64,000 nt of DNA, from assembly GCA_949130495.1 (NCBI GenBank), contig OX422208.1, positions 398,806,561 to 398,870,560 on the forward strand, written 5' to 3'. Both the position numbers and the translations under genes were made by a program. The stretch is from Sambucus nigra (Eukaryota; Streptophyta; Magnoliopsida; Dipsacales; Adoxaceae). A model generated the notes under the pieces. That model made no database searches and was not told the origin of the DNA. It saw nothing but the letters and a program-made list of their open reading frames with translations. Shown piece after piece: positions 20,717-33,308 of the stretch. The first letter of the stretch is position 1. Each line of letters opens with the position of its first letter.

Positions 20717-23580
20717 TGTGGACTTAGAAGAAAATATCAAGAGAAACCAACATGATATATCATTATTATGTAACTTTATGCACCGTACCTGAGAAGCAAA
20801 TAGGATAGACTAATGACTCGCTTTTTGCGTGTGCGTAGTCGTTGTCTTCAAAAGCCAAGTCTCAAAATTCCTTGAAGTACCTACAAAAATTGTTAAACTT
20901 GTATTGCAGTATGTACGTGTATCAATCCAACTTTCAAGATGAAGAAACAAATAGTGTGAATGACTGCAAATTCATTTTTTTGTTGACTTTTTTATATTTT
21001 TTTTATTTAAAACAATTTCAATGGAGAATTAATTGATTAATGCTAAAAAATTTAAGTGACTAAATAACCTAGTGAAATAAAAGTGACACGTAACCAAGTT
21101 TTTCAATAGTGAGAAGATACAAAACATGGGAGTACACTGAATGATTCATTTTTTTAATTAACTAGTTTATTTATTTGAAATATTATGAGATAATATTAAA
21201 GTTACAATATTACTCTTGTTACAACTATAAATTCAATAATATCTTTTCTTTAGAATACTAAACTAAGAATGCCATTACTCTAAAAAATATTAGATTGATA
21301 CTCTCTTTAATAAATCACCCGCTAAGATAAATTTATTTAAGAATTGTATAAATCATTGAATCGTAATGCCGAGTTAACACTTCCAATCTAATGCCATATT
21401 TAGGAAAAACCTATCTCTAGTTCGATTCTAAGATTAAACATTAAATTTAAAATGAAATTAATTTACCCTCTCTCGAGCCATAAATTAATTTGTGAAAATT
21501 TCAAACTTCATTTTCCTAGAAATATAACAATCAAAGAAATTAATTAACTAGAATAATATCACATACGGTTTCATCCCACCACTTGAACGAGGTGTTTAGC
21601 CAAGCATTCTCATAGTAGCATACACAATATTCAATAAAATATGAATAGTAGATATGAAATTAAATAAGAGAGATGAATAATAAACATGAAATTAAATAAG
21701 AGAGATTAAAAAATAATACACAACAAGTCTCCTTGTCGACTTGATTTTCTTCAAAGTTCATCCAATTTCTTCCCACAAATAGTCTCACTTGATTACAATT
21801 AAAAAAAATCAAAGAAATAATCCTAAACAATTTTCGAATCCTACACTATTTTTTTGTCTCAACCTTTCTACAGAGAATGCACGTCTGAGTGATATTCCCT
21901 ATAAGATGGTGCCCCCCCCCCCTTTGTTTTTTTAATCCACGAAGTTGGGTTTGTTGGCGAGAGATTTTTAGGATTTAAATATTTTATTTGTCTTTTGAAA
22001 CGGTTGGCTGAGCCAAATTTCTTGGTACGTGGGATTTGGGAATAAGGTTGATAGAGGTAAATCTAATATCTAAATATAATTTCAGTGTTTCTTCTGAGAG
22101 AATTGACACGTGTACTGTTCATTTAAGAATACACATATTCTATATCCAAACTAGCATGAGTGGCAATCCAATATCTGAAAGTATGTTCACATTCCTAATT
22201 TATTACACCTCTCTTCAAAACCCATTTCTAAACTTATGTCTCCATTGAAAAACCCAACCCTCCAAGATTCCTTACTCCTTACCCCTTCATCTCCTACATC
22301 TACCGACTTTTTCTTTCCACCCACTGCAATCCTTAAATGACTTCTCTATCCCTGGTTCTCGCATTTGATCAACCAAGGTTTTTATTCTCTTCGAAATGTA
22401 ATTTTATCCATTTTATTTAGAGGGTTGATTTTTGTTTACAGTAGCATATATTGTTTGTGGGAGAGTGTGGTTGTATTGTATTTTATTTTCTTGGGGTTTT
22501 AACAGATGGTGAAAAAACAGATATGCCTTGAGGAGAATAGGCTTTGGGTTTTTGGGTTTGGCATGGGAGATGGTTCATGGGTTTAAAATGGGTTAATGGG
22601 TATAACAGGTTCTTTGGTTAAGGGTCGGGTAGAAGTGGGTACTTGGGTCTTTGAGTGGACGGAAATGGGTTGTGGATGTGAGTAGTTGGGGATAGACAAG
22701 TCGGTTTTGTTTGGATTTTCTTTTAGGTTTTTGTTTGGATTAGATTTGCAATTTCTTGAATTTGTTGTCAATTTGCTATACTGCCAAAAACACATCTCTT
22801 ATGTTGCGATTTATGTGCCAGTATGCATTGTCGGAAGGAGGAAGGGGCATGAGAGAAGTCCCTGGAAGGGAGAAGGAGACGGGGACGGTTGTCAGCGTGG
22901 GAGGGCTGCTGAAGCAACCCAGGTTGTTTTCCGTTTTGTTTAGATTTTATTTTAGATTAATAGTTAGTAATTTGGTTAATGAATTGCGCAATTAATGTTT
23001 TCTAGATTAGTTCATCAATTAAAAAAAGCACACTCTTCCATAGCCTCAGCATGAATTTAATTAAAAAAAATGATTAAATTAGAGTAATCATACCTTAGTA
23101 GATAAAGTTTGCTTCATAGAATTTTAGACAGAATAATAAATATCTTAGGAAGATAATAGAGATCATTTTTCTTGAGACTCTTTGCTATTATAGAATTTTA
23201 ATTCTCAACGTTTCTTTAAGTTTTATTGTGATGGTGGTTGTCTAGCAGAAATTCTGTTGTGTCTAGGTAGAATTTTCTTTAAGGATAAATTTACAATCAT
23301 ATTAAATATATATTGGGTGTGCATTATAATTTTATATTATAAAATTTAACTTTGAAGTTCTTGGTTAATTTTAATTAATTTATTTAAAATCTAGCTATAG
23401 AGATTTTAAACACAGATTGTTAACTCACAAACTTTTAAATTCACGTAATAACATAATCACAAAACACGTGTATATATAACGTTTTATCACATTATCCTCT
23501 TTAGTCCTCTTTTCATATATTCAGTCATTGTAATGCATTCAGGTTGTTGTCCTTTTATACCTTAATATTTGAATAATTCT
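20717..23580. other. AT-rich spacer without recognised gene
   Basis: No frame shows a known family. Candidates such as 22036-22248 and 22686-22943 (plus) are low-complexity and overlap frames on other strands. A C10-rich run at about 21912 and pyrimidine-rich DNA at 22250-22340 are the only notable compositions. Part may be the body of the Helitron that ends at 24013. Confidence 0.4.
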
Positions 23581-23585
23581 AGAGG

Positions 23586-23738
23586 AACACAATATTTAAA
23601 CACATTTTAGTAAACACATTAACGTGTCGTGTCTATATTAGTTGGTGTTTTTAACGTGAATTAGTGGAGTCCAAACGCCAAGTAATGTAGACACGACATG
23701 TCAACATGTCTACCAAAATGTGTCTAATTCATATGTCC
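23586..23738. mobile_element. Small foldback MITE
   Basis: A left arm containing ACACATTTTAGTAAAC, GTGTCGTGTCTATATTAG and TTGGTGTTT is matched by a right arm containing AAACGCCAA, TAATGTAGACACGACATG and CTACCAAAATGTGT. The arms are about 60-65 bp and diverged; the centre is about 20-25 bp. No coding capacity. Exact ends and target duplication are uncertain. Confidence 0.75.
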
Positions 23739-23984
23739 CTTTTGGAAGTAATTGAAATGAACAAATAATGGATCAATACCTTTTTTATCGTACCTTTTTT
23801 ATTACAATCACAATGAATCCACATTTAAAAGGAAAGGTGTAATTTTAAGGAATCATGCAAGACACATAAGTAAATCATGAAAGAAATGTATTATGGGTTT
23901 TATTTATAATTGTGATAAAAAAATTATGGTAAACGTACTTGAAAATGTTGTATATTGTTTATTTTGTTTTTAATTTTATAATAG

Positions 23985-24013
23985 CCCACGCATCGCGCGG
24001 GGATAAAACCTAG
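23985..24013 (+). mobile_element. Helitron 3-prime terminus
   Basis: A short GC hairpin, CCCACGC-ATC-GCGCGGG (23985-24001), is followed after eight bases by CTAG at 24010-24013 and then T. This is the diagnostic plant Helitron end: a hairpin, then CTRR, inserted before T. The matching 5-prime TC end was not located, so only the terminus is annotated. The element body would lie to the left. Confidence 0.75.
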
Positions 24014-25015
24014 TGGGTATGGTTATAAGGGAGATTGGGTTTGGAGGAGAGGTGGTTCGTTGGTTTGATGGTAAAGGTCACCGGAGTTTACTGTAGATAG
24101 GAAGGCCAGAGTTGACTTCTGGTTGGAGGTCCAGGTTTTTGGTTGTTACTGGCGGGTTATGAGGTTAGTGAGAGAGATTAAAAATCTAACTTTGGTTTTT
24201 GAAATAAGGTGTGCAGTTAATTTGGTGTTTAGAGTTAGCGTGGGTGTGTGTTTTATTTGTACCTACTAAATAAACTAAACTAACATATATATATTTACGA
24301 CTCAACTAAAAATATAAAAATAATAAAAATAAAATCTATGAAAACTATAAATTGAATTCTAACCTATAAACTAATAAAAGACTCAATTAAAAACTAAACT
24401 AATAAAAATAAAAATAAATAAATGAAAATAAAATAAAGGAAAATTTAATAAATACTCATACCTATTATATTTACATAAAAAATATAAAAAAACACTAGAC
24501 ATAAATAAATAAATACACAGACCCTAATATTTACAACTATACACACACAAATAAAATATAAAGATCATAAAAAAAATTATACACGACTCAAATAAAAATC
24601 TAAAAAAATGTAAAAGTACAAAATAAAGACACACGAGGCTCAGGTGATGGCTTGGGCTCATTTTAGGCTTAGATTTGGTATGAGAATGGGTTTAGGCCTC
24701 GATATTGATGTGGGAAAGCTTAGGTAATGGCTTTTAACCTCTACTTTGTGGAAGTTACTTTGATTTACAACAATTTGACCCCACAACATCATATTGATCT
24801 GCAATATATACAAATACGAACATATGGCCAATTTTATTGAGGATTAGCGACTAAAATGCATCTATTTGATTAAACACTTTTGGGTTCTTATCATACGCAT
24901 TTGATGGTGAAATATAAATGTCTACATAACAGTGAATATAAAAAAATTACAACGATGGTAAATGACGGCCATACCACGTCCGTGCCCTTAGGCCATGGAA
25001 ATGGATGCATATACC
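24014..25015. other. AT-rich spacer, nothing recognised
   Basis: Mostly A-rich low-complexity sequence (24270-24620) and G-rich non-coding sequence either side. No gene or element ends seen. Confidence 0.4.
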
Positions 25016-25019
25016 CTTG

Positions 25020-26360
25020 TGTAAGTGGAACCAAACACCTCAGAATTAGGTGAGGGCAATGCCTATCGGCGTGTTCCACGTGGAGCCTTGATTTCAATAT
25101 CTTTGAAAGTAGAACTGGCCTTTCATGAATTAGAATATATTATGGCTCAGGTTCTTGTGCTTCCTTTGCTAGACTTTACTAAACCTTTTGTGATTGAGAC
25201 TGTGCATGTACTAAAGGTATTAGAGAAGTGTTAATATAAGATGAGAAGCCTATAGTATTTCTGAGGAAGGCTTTAGGACCAAAGTCTTTAGGATTAAGAA
25301 AATATGAGAAGGGGTTCTTAACGATTGTAACTGTCGTGACTAAATGGAGGCTTTGTTTATCATGCCATTATTTTATAATTAGAATAGATCATTAAAGACT
25401 TTTCTAACTTCGTTACAAAAAAGATGGATCGCTACATTGTTGGTCTTTGATTATGAAATTAAATATAAGAAAGGGGATGAAAATAGAGTGGACGATTCTC
25501 TTTTGAAGGTTGTTTCCGAAGATGTTCACTGTTTCCTCATGACTTTTTTGGTTCCTATATGGGTTCATGATGTTTCAAAGAGAAACATGGGTGATGAAAA
25601 AGTGCAAGAGGTTATTGTGTATTTATTGGTTTCTAATTTTTCTCCCCTCATTTTACTTATTACTCCAGCCTTAATCGATGTAAGGGAAGAATTAATATGG
25701 GACCAAGTGATGATATTAATTATAAGGTGATTTAAGTAGTGCATGAATAGATCATAGGAGGCCAAGATGGTATGTAAGGTTTTCACCAAAAAGCTAAACC
25801 ATTATTTTACTAAACTAAGATGAAGCAATACATTCAAGATTTTATAAAATAGTGTGATGTGTGTTAGAGATGCAAGGAAGAGCATTTAGATACTCTAGGA
25901 CATTTACAGCCCCTTCCCATTCCCTCCCATCCATGGAAATACATCTTCATGGACTTTATCAAATGGTTGACAAAGTCAGATGGTTATCATGTTATTGGGT
26001 GATGGTTATAGAAGGGTTCCCATTCCATATCCAGTTGTTACTATAGAAAAATGATTCATTAATCACATTTATAAGTTTCATGGTATTCCATTCTTTTATA
26101 GATTTTTGGATGGAGTTATCTAAGAAATTTGGGATTCTCTGCAACTAAGTACAACTTATCACCTTTAGTCTGATGGTCAAATTGAAAAAGTGAATAGTTG
26201 CTTGGAATCCTATTTAAGATGGAACATTAGTGAACGGCTTAAAAAGTGGAGCAAGTGCTTGATTTAGCTAAATGGTGGTATAATACCAACTACCACAGTT
26301 GTCACATGATCATATAAAACATTTTTCTTATTTTAAGAGGCTGTGAGAGAAATTAATATG
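25020..26360 (+). pseudogene. Decayed Ty3/gypsy RNase H-integrase fragment
   Basis: Broken plus-strand frames read through the RT-proximal RNase H region: LPLLDFTKPFVIET (25025-25234), then KPIVFLRKALGPKSLGLRKY and FDYEIKYKKGDENRV (25437-25500). The integrase zinc-binding and core regions follow, with CDVC near 25855, LGHLQPLPIPSHPWKYIFMD near 25900-25960, FHGIPFF near 26080 and SDGQIEKVNSCLESYLR near 26170. Order and motifs fit a chromovirus-type pol. Catalytic residues are largely lost and stops and frameshifts are frequent, so it is an old fragment. RT proper, gag and LTRs are not visible. Confidence 0.82.
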
Positions 26361-27422
26361 GGGAATTAGGTATATTAAAATTTGCAGCCTAATATTATTG
26401 AAGACGCATGACAACCTTAAGAGTATTCTAAATGCAAGTCAAATACAATCTTAATGACTTTCGTGCAACCTTTTTAATCAAAAATTACTTATATATTTAA
26501 CATGCAAATTTCATAACAAATTTACATGTCTACTATAGAAATGTAGATTTATATAAAAAAACATAAATCTAAAGGAACACTTTTTACATTTCTCTGTTGT
26601 CTAAATTATAAATTATGTCAAATAAAATCTCTGAAATTATTAATTAGGTCAAAAAATAAAATAAAGTTTACAACAACAAAATAATAAACTCAAAGTAATG
26701 CTTTTTGATAACACAATCCATTATGCAAAAATTTGAAATTTCTTCAACCCCTCACAAATCCTCATAATGAAGTAATGCTAATTAAATAGTTTAAACTTAA
26801 AAAATATAAAACTCAACTTCACATTCATAAAATCAACAATTTATCTAAACTACAAAAAATGAACCAAATCTAAACCTAATTAATTGAATAACAAAAACCA
26901 TGCAAATCTCAAAAGAAATAACCAAACGAAATAGAAATACTTATAAGATCTTAATAACAATAAACTTAGGCTTCGAATTACTCCAATTAACATTAGATAA
27001 CCGGTTAAAATACCCAAACTATTGATAATTGCCTGAGAAGAGTGAGAGAGATGGTGGGAGAAGTCGTCGTTTAACGAGTGGCAAAGATGGTGATGATAGG
27101 CAATGAGTAAATTTGAGTTTCAGATCTGTGTTGCCAAAGGTTTAGTTTTTCATATGTTTTAAGAGTTTTTTGAGGAGCTATACCAAAGAGGGAAAGATGA
27201 AAATGCAATAGAGTAAAGAGAATTGAATTATTATAACACTTTTGAGGCAAATAACTGGTATACACGAGACAATAACATGTTCTATACTCTCAATTGTGTG
27301 ATATATTTATTATTTTGTGTCAGTCATGAACACTTACAAAATTTGTAAGTGACCAAAACCGTTATAAATTTTATAAGTGTCCCGAACACTTATATTTACA
27401 TATATATGCACATTAGGTTATG
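26361..27422. other. AT-rich spacer, left flank of element B
   Basis: No gene recognised. A palindrome-rich stretch at 27310-27400 (CACTTACAAAATTTGTAAGTG and a related TTATAAATTTTATAA segment) lies just left of the B insertion site. Confidence 0.45.
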
Positions 27423-27427
27423 CTCGT

Positions 27428-29529
27428 TGTGGACATCCCCGATCCTCACGGTGGGCGGGCAGTGTGATGGAGGATCCTAGGTCCCGTGCGTCCCTCTCGG
27501 GAGCACTTCAGCCGGCGTCATTTGGTTGAGGTAAAAAATGTAGAGAGATAGAGTCTACAGCCTATTTTACTCAAAATAGACAAAAGAAAGGGGAGCCATC
27601 CTGAAGGACAACATTCAAAGACATACTGATTCATACGAAACCAAAATGATTCGAAAAGGGTCCGGACGTTAAGTTACGAAATGGGAAGGTGTTAGGCACC
27701 CATTCCTCCCTTATAGTCTCTCGTGGGATTTTGTTATTTTCCTTTATTTTCTCCGTGATATGTGTGCTTGTGTATATATATAGTGGAGATAGAAATTATC
27801 GACTTGTACCATGGAAGGGGTAAAGCGAGTCATCCGTAGGAAGGTATAAAAATATTAGAAAATAGGATTTACGCGATTATCCTTACGTTGATCGTTACGT
27901 TGGAACGACAACGCATGTGGAATAATACACCTCTAAGAAAAAATATATGTACATATATGTAATCTAGGAGAATTGAAGTTAGAGAGAATAGAAAATGAGA
28001 GAAAAAGTAAAAATAGGACTCGAATCTCGAATTTTACCCCGAGACACCTACGTAGCCTATAGAGGCATCAAAGTCCACGTAGTTAGCAATACAAAATGAG
28101 GGCTGGGGTTTATCCCATAAATCCAATTGGGAACTTCTCTTATTTGTGTGTGTGTGTGTGTGTGTAGAAAAAGTATTTTGGTTGTGAGAAAACTGTAAGA
28201 AAAGTGTGAGAATTCTCGTTTGGAATTTATGAGCAAACCTTCTTTTTCTTATTTTTTGGGTTTTTTATTAGTATGAAAATAACAGATGTGCAATAATACT
28301 AAATAAAAAGTATATTAGGATATGTGAGCTGAGAGAATAAAAGTGCTAAGTAATAAAAAAAGTTAATACGAATTTATGAGAATATAATGAGAGAATTGAG
28401 AAAATTGGACCTTCTTGAAGATCTTGAGCTTGATCTTGAATGTTGGAGAGCAGCCCTTGCACTTGGATGATGATGGGGAGTGATTAATTCACCAAGTGTG
28501 ATGAAAAGGATGAGTAAAAGTGAAGGTTGGAAAGAGATTTTGATGTGGAAATCGCGCTGACTTCGAGAGAGGTTTTCTAGATTTGCTGAGAGTGATATAT
28601 TTCAGATCTGGGCCCCCCTTGCAAGTGAGGTCAGGCGTCCTTTTTATATGCCCAGGGCATTTAAGATTGGAATAGCCCTATTACTGCCAACCGATAGGTG
28701 CGTTTAGGCACACTACCAATAGGAAGGGTCTCGGACCTGTTGTTTGGTAGTATCTTTCAGGCCTTTTCGGGAAATCGACCGTAGAACGCAAAACGCTGAT
28801 CAGAATCGCGCACGGGGTGAACTGTTGGAAAGGTAGTTCAACGACCTTCCAAAGTCCTTGGACTTCTCCTAGGTTTGAGAGTTGACTTTGGGTCAAATGT
28901 GGCTCGGAAGCATTCATCGGTCTATTGGACGGGGAATCGTCGGACGCAAACGGATCGTTCGTTCGTACATAAGTCCGAATCGTGCACGGGGTGGACCGTT
29001 GGAAAGGTTAGGAGATTTACTTCGACATTCCAAAGAGTTTGATCCAATTCGAGGAGTTGACTTGGTCAACTAAGCCCTGGAAGCATTCGGTGATCTTTCC
29101 AAGTAAAACGAATCGTTCATCCGTACCGTAAGTCGGAATCGCGAACAGGATGGACCGTTGGAAAGGTGTTTCAGTGCCCTTCGAAGATACATTCAGTATA
29201 GGTGGATTTGAAGACTTTGACTTAGGTTAAATAGAGCTCGGAAGCGCCCGGTGGCCTCCTGATTGAGTTTCGAGGGAAAATAGGTCATTCGTCCACATGG
29301 TAAGTCAGAATCGCGCATGAGTTGGACCGTTGGAAAGGGGTTTCATTTACCTTAGAAGGTTCATTTAGTCTCAGTCGAGTTGAAGAATTTAACTTTTGGT
29401 CAAACGGAGCCTGGGAGTGCCCGATGGCTTCTAAGTCAGTACTCGGGGTATGAAATGGGTTTGTAGTGATGAAGGGAGGTGCTAGGGACCTAAGGAGAGT
29501 TTAGGGGGTAACATAATGGGGTGTCTACA
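27428..29529 (-). repeat. 3-prime LTR of element B
   Basis: On the minus strand it starts TGTAGACACCCC at 29529 and ends GGGGATGTCCACA at 27428. A region of four diverged direct repeats (about 160-175 bp) near 28800-29310, each with a core like AATCGCGCACGGGRTGGACC, lies in the U3 part. A TATA box follows at 28639-28650 and a (GT)n tract lies at about 28146-28164. Length and features match the other LTR. Confidence 0.93.
28639..28650 (-). promoter_or_regulatory. TATA box of 3-prime LTR (element B)
   Basis: CATATAAAAAGG on the minus strand. The TGCC-type boxes near 28685-28720 lie just upstream. The equivalent sequence in the other LTR is CCTATAAAAT at 44831-44840. Confidence 0.65.
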
Positions 29530-29541
29530 GATCCCCTCAAT
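29530..29541 (-). promoter_or_regulatory. Polypurine tract of element B
   Basis: The minus strand reads TTGAGGGGATC directly before the 3-prime LTR start TGTAGACACC. Its position abutting the LTR and its purine run fit a PPT, though it is short. Confidence 0.65.
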
Positions 29542-29599
29542 GGGTGAGTTTGGAATAAACGATAGCCGTCGAATAGACACCGCATGATACTTTTGAGGG

Positions 29600-30230
29600 A
29601 GGATGACCAATTTAGAGGGTCGAGTCCGATTCTGAGGACCTAAAGGAGCGAGGATGACCAATTCAGAGGGTTGAGGCATATTCTGAGAACCTACGGAGTG
29701 TACTGGGGATAACCAATTATATGGGTAGAAGCCGATTCTGCGGGATTAAGTTGAGATGACCAATTCTGCGGGATTAAGTAGAGATGACCAATTATGCGGG
29801 TCGAAGCCAATTCTGTGGGATTAAGTATGAGATGACCAATTCTGCAGGTCAAAGCCAATTCTGAGGGCTTAAGGTGGGATGACCAATTCTTCCGGTCGAA
29901 GCCAATTTTGCAAGCTTATGTTGAGATGACCAATTCTGCGGGTAAAAAACAATTCTGTGGGCTTAAGTAGAGATGACCAATTATACGGGTCGAAGCCAAT
30001 TCTACGGGCTTTGAGTGGTATGACCAATTCTGCGGGCTTAAGTTGAGATGGTCAATTCTACGGGCTTATGTAGGGATGACCAATTCTCCGGGTTGAAGCC
30101 AATTCTGCGGGCTTAAGTAGTGGTGACCAATTCGGCGGGCTCTGCGGGTCGAAGCTAATTCTGCAGGCTTAAGTTTAGATGACCAATTCTGCGGGTCGAA
30201 GCCAATTCTGTGGGCTTAAGTAGAGATATT
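29600..30230 (-). repeat. 47-bp dimeric tandem repeat in 3-prime UTR of B
   Basis: About a dozen copies of a roughly 47-bp unit. Each consists of two related halves, GATGACCAATTCTGCGGGTC (then GAA) and GCCAATTCTGCGGGCTTAAG (then TAGA). Both halves contain CCAATTCTGCGGG, so the unit is a dimer of a roughly 23-bp ancestor. Copies at 29600-29720 are most diverged, and several copies are half-unit variants near 30005-30060 and 30120-30160. The array lies between the PPT and the antisense genes. Hypervariable tandem repeats in this part of Ogre-like elements are a known source of satellites. Confidence 0.9.
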
Positions 30231-30647
30231 CTTGGGCAACTCTGTCGGGGAGAATTATCTTGTGATTTTTTTTTGGGCTGGGGAGCCAACTGCTGGGGAA
30301 ATCTTTTGCATCCTGTGAAGGAATAGCCAAAATTCCATTGGGGAGATTTTAGTGGCCCAGGGTTTGGATGTATTGCTTGGGGAAAATTGAGGCCTTTGGG
30401 GCATAGGGGGTGATCTTTAAAGATCCTCCGGGGATGTTGCCGGGAGGAGTTTTACTTGGTTTTTGAGAGTTACTCTAGGGAAATAGGGGTTCCGTTTTAG
30501 GGAGTGCGAAATTTTCTCGGTGAAAATGTTCTAAATCCTTCCAGGGATTTTTAGGAATTTTCTGAGAATTTTTCAAGGCTGGCTGGTATTTTCTAGGAAT
30601 TTTTGTATGAAATTTAAAGGGGGTGCTGGTCAGAATGGTTCAGAGGG

Positions 30648-30763
30648 TGCCATTCGATAGTGGCATGGACTTTTGGACTTCCTCGGGAAGGTAAAGGGGC
30701 AGTGCCAATCGATGGGTGGGGGGTCAATGCCGATCGGCATGACCTTTGGCATCCTCTATAAAG
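30648..30763 (+). promoter_or_regulatory. Promoter of antisense gene 1 (boxes and TATA)
   Basis: TATAAAG at 30757-30763 stands 94 bp before the ATG at 30857. Upstream are three dyad boxes: TGCCATTCGATAGTGGCA (30648-30665), TGCCAATCGATGGG (30703-30716) and the perfect palindrome TGCCGATCGGCA (30728-30739). The last two are centred 23 bp apart. Similar boxes precede the LTR TATA and the second antisense gene. Confidence 0.68.
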
Positions 30764-30856
30764 GGGGTGAATTCCCCTCATTTTTGACAACTTCTTGTTT
30801 TCTTTCTTTCTACGATTTTTCTCTACAAATCGTTCTAGCGTTCCGATATCTAAGAA

Positions 30857-32934
30857 ATGGCTGCCTTTGTGAGCACTCCAGCGCATAGGGAATGGTTGAC
30901 TGTTGATGACTGGGAGAACGTGGAGTGGAGGGCCAGGGTGCCTCTTTCTTTGGGGAGTGAGAACTCCTTTGACGCATTCGAGCCGGTTGCGGATGAGCGG
31001 AATTTGCTACAGGAGCCATCGCATCATCGGTCTTCTAAGGTGGTGAGCCCCGACGATTATGTAAGCAACCTGACTTTTGGCATTCTTCTCTTTTTGGTGA
31101 TTTTTCCTTCCTTCTTGAATTTTGACAAGGTTTCTTCTTTTGACAGTCTGATATCTCTTTGAAGAACATGCGTGTCCATAGGACGATGGGGATAAAGGAC
31201 ATCTGGAAGCATCTTCTACCCGTGGTGCGTTGGGTGGTATCATCAGCGAGCTTTAGGAGGTTGGCGTCTACGCTGGATGAGACGCCTCGATCGATAGCGG
31301 TCTTATGCGCTTTGGGGGAGAGATAGTGGGATACTACCCATACCTTCCATTTCGGTTTTGGGGATATGACCGTGACTCCCATAGACGTGCAGCAGTTGCT
31401 GGGACTGGATTACGATAGGGAGAAGATAGAGGTGGATCGCTCTACGGGTGAGGTCGGAGGCGGTGAGGGCGGCGCTCGGCAATGTAGGGAGGATAGTTTA
31501 TGGAGATTCCATCCAGCTGTCCTTGCTAAAGGATGTCTTGCTGAGTAGGGTGGTTGATGTGGAGGATGGGATGCAGGTGAGGCAGATGGCCCAGTTGTTC
31601 ATTTTGTTGGTGCTGGGAGGTTTCATGGTAGCATCGAGTGGCGACGTCGTCCATTTGTGGTTCTTGCCGTATTTGAGGATGTTTTCGAGCATACCTCTCT
31701 ATGATTGGGGGAGTCTGACTTTGGCGACCCTCTATTTTTCTTTGGATAGATTCAGCCGGTGCTGGCGGTAAACTTTTACTGGTTCCACGTATCTCCTCGA
31801 GGCATCCTTTAATTCTGCGCACTTTTCTTTCATGCTTTCGCATTTTCCTTATGCGCCTCTTTTTTATTGTGAATTCCTATCTTTGGCAGACGTGGTTGTT
31901 TGAGGTGATTGGGTGCAATACCCAGCTGATTGCCTTGAAGGACGAGACTATTGGGGACTTCTGCCGATTGTATCGATGGCGCAAGGCCAATCGACAGTTG
32001 AAGGGATCTTTCTCTTTGGAGGCAGTGCGTTAGGTCTTGAATGGCCTGACCAGTGGTAGGGTAAGACTCTTTCCTTTTCAGCCTTGGTTTTTTGCATGTT
32101 CTGATTCTGTATTGACTTATGTCTGTTGGGGATTTTCAGGTGACTTTTTACCCTTGGGGGACAACCATTCAGGATACGGGGGCAATCGGGGTGAATGCGC
32201 AGATGAGGCATTTGCTGGCGCATAAGTTTGGTCATTCCTGGTATCTAGGGGATCGGGTGGTTCGGCAGAATGCAGAGGAGGAGGTGGTGGTACCACCTGA
32301 ACAGCCTCATACGTTTATGAGGTGGGAACGGCTATGATCGACGAGTCCTACTTATTGTACACTGATATGGCTACGTCGTATGACTATATGGATTTTATGA
32401 CGAGCTAGTTGATGGCGCCCAGAATATATGATGCCTTTCCATTCCCTCCTGTGGGTTCGAGTCGGGCAGTGGGGTCTTCCCACAATGGCGGTGGTCCATC
32501 GGCGTCGGCGGTGACTTCAGAGGTTCCCTTCGTGTGATTTCATACCCTTTCATACAACATTCGGCGGACTGATGGAGGGATGGTGCCTATGTTGCACCGT
32601 CCTCATGCGATAGATCCGGAGGAGCTAGGTTTGATAGAGGAGGTTCTTCATCCTGTGGTATACCTTCTTCCTCTTTTTTAGTTCCTTTTCTATTTTTATC
32701 CCTCTTTGATACTAATTTTGCCTTTTACTTGAAGCAAGTCCGTGTGTCGACCACTTGGCTAAGGGACATCAGAGACTAGATATCTTCGACGACTACCCAT
32801 ATTCGGGATACGGTCCCGGTTCCTTCTTACTTGGTGACGTATGCTTCGTTCGAGGAGGACTCTGGCTCGAGTAGTGGTGGTGCGACATCTCGCCACAGGG
32901 GAAAGAGAGCACGTCGCAGGGGTGGGAGCTCTTA
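30857..32934 (+). pseudogene. Antisense spliced gene 1: plant mobile domain protein
   Basis: This gene is encoded opposite to element B between integrase and the 3-prime UTR. After an N-terminus MAAFVSTPAHREW, a GT-AG intron at 31061-31146 joins in frame to a segment with THTFHFGFGDMTVTPIDVQ and LLGLD. That is the hallmark of the plant mobile domain (PF10536 type, as in MAIN/MAIL1 proteins). QMAQLFILLVLGGFMVASSG, then DVVHLWFLPYL and YDWGSLTLATLY continue the domain. Further putative introns lie at 31768-31889, 32061-32139 (also in frame) and 32658-32734. The end is basic: RHRGKRARRRGGSS. TAG stops at 31324, 32031 and in the last exon, and frame breaks near 31450 and 32330, make it a pseudogene. 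Confidence 0.78.
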
Positions 32935-33308
32935 GAGAGAGGGGTGAAGGGTAGGTGAGAGAGAGAGAAAGTGGGTTCGGGCTGAGTCCCATTTGGTTTT
33001 TGCTTTTCTTTTATTTTCTGCAAAATTTGATGTAACACAGAACAATATATATATGCAATGCAATGGGATTTTTTTATTATCTTTTGTTAATGGCGAGTGA
33101 ATGCATGCACATGCGATTTTTACTTTGCTGCTGAGACCGTAAAAAGAGACGTTTTTAGGATTTTTTTGAAGGAAAGTTTTTAAAAATGGGAAATTATATA
33201 GGGGTGGAAAAGGATTTTTGAGATTCTGTTGAGAATATCAATTTATTTTTATTGACCTTCTGATTTTGGCAAAAGAGGAAAAAGGAAAATTTCCAAAAAT
33301 AGGGGATT

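Noticed and set aside
22686..22995. Plus-strand frames of 79-85 codons
   Set aside because: Two overlapping frames in G-rich low-complexity DNA, no family resemblance and no promoter or splice context.
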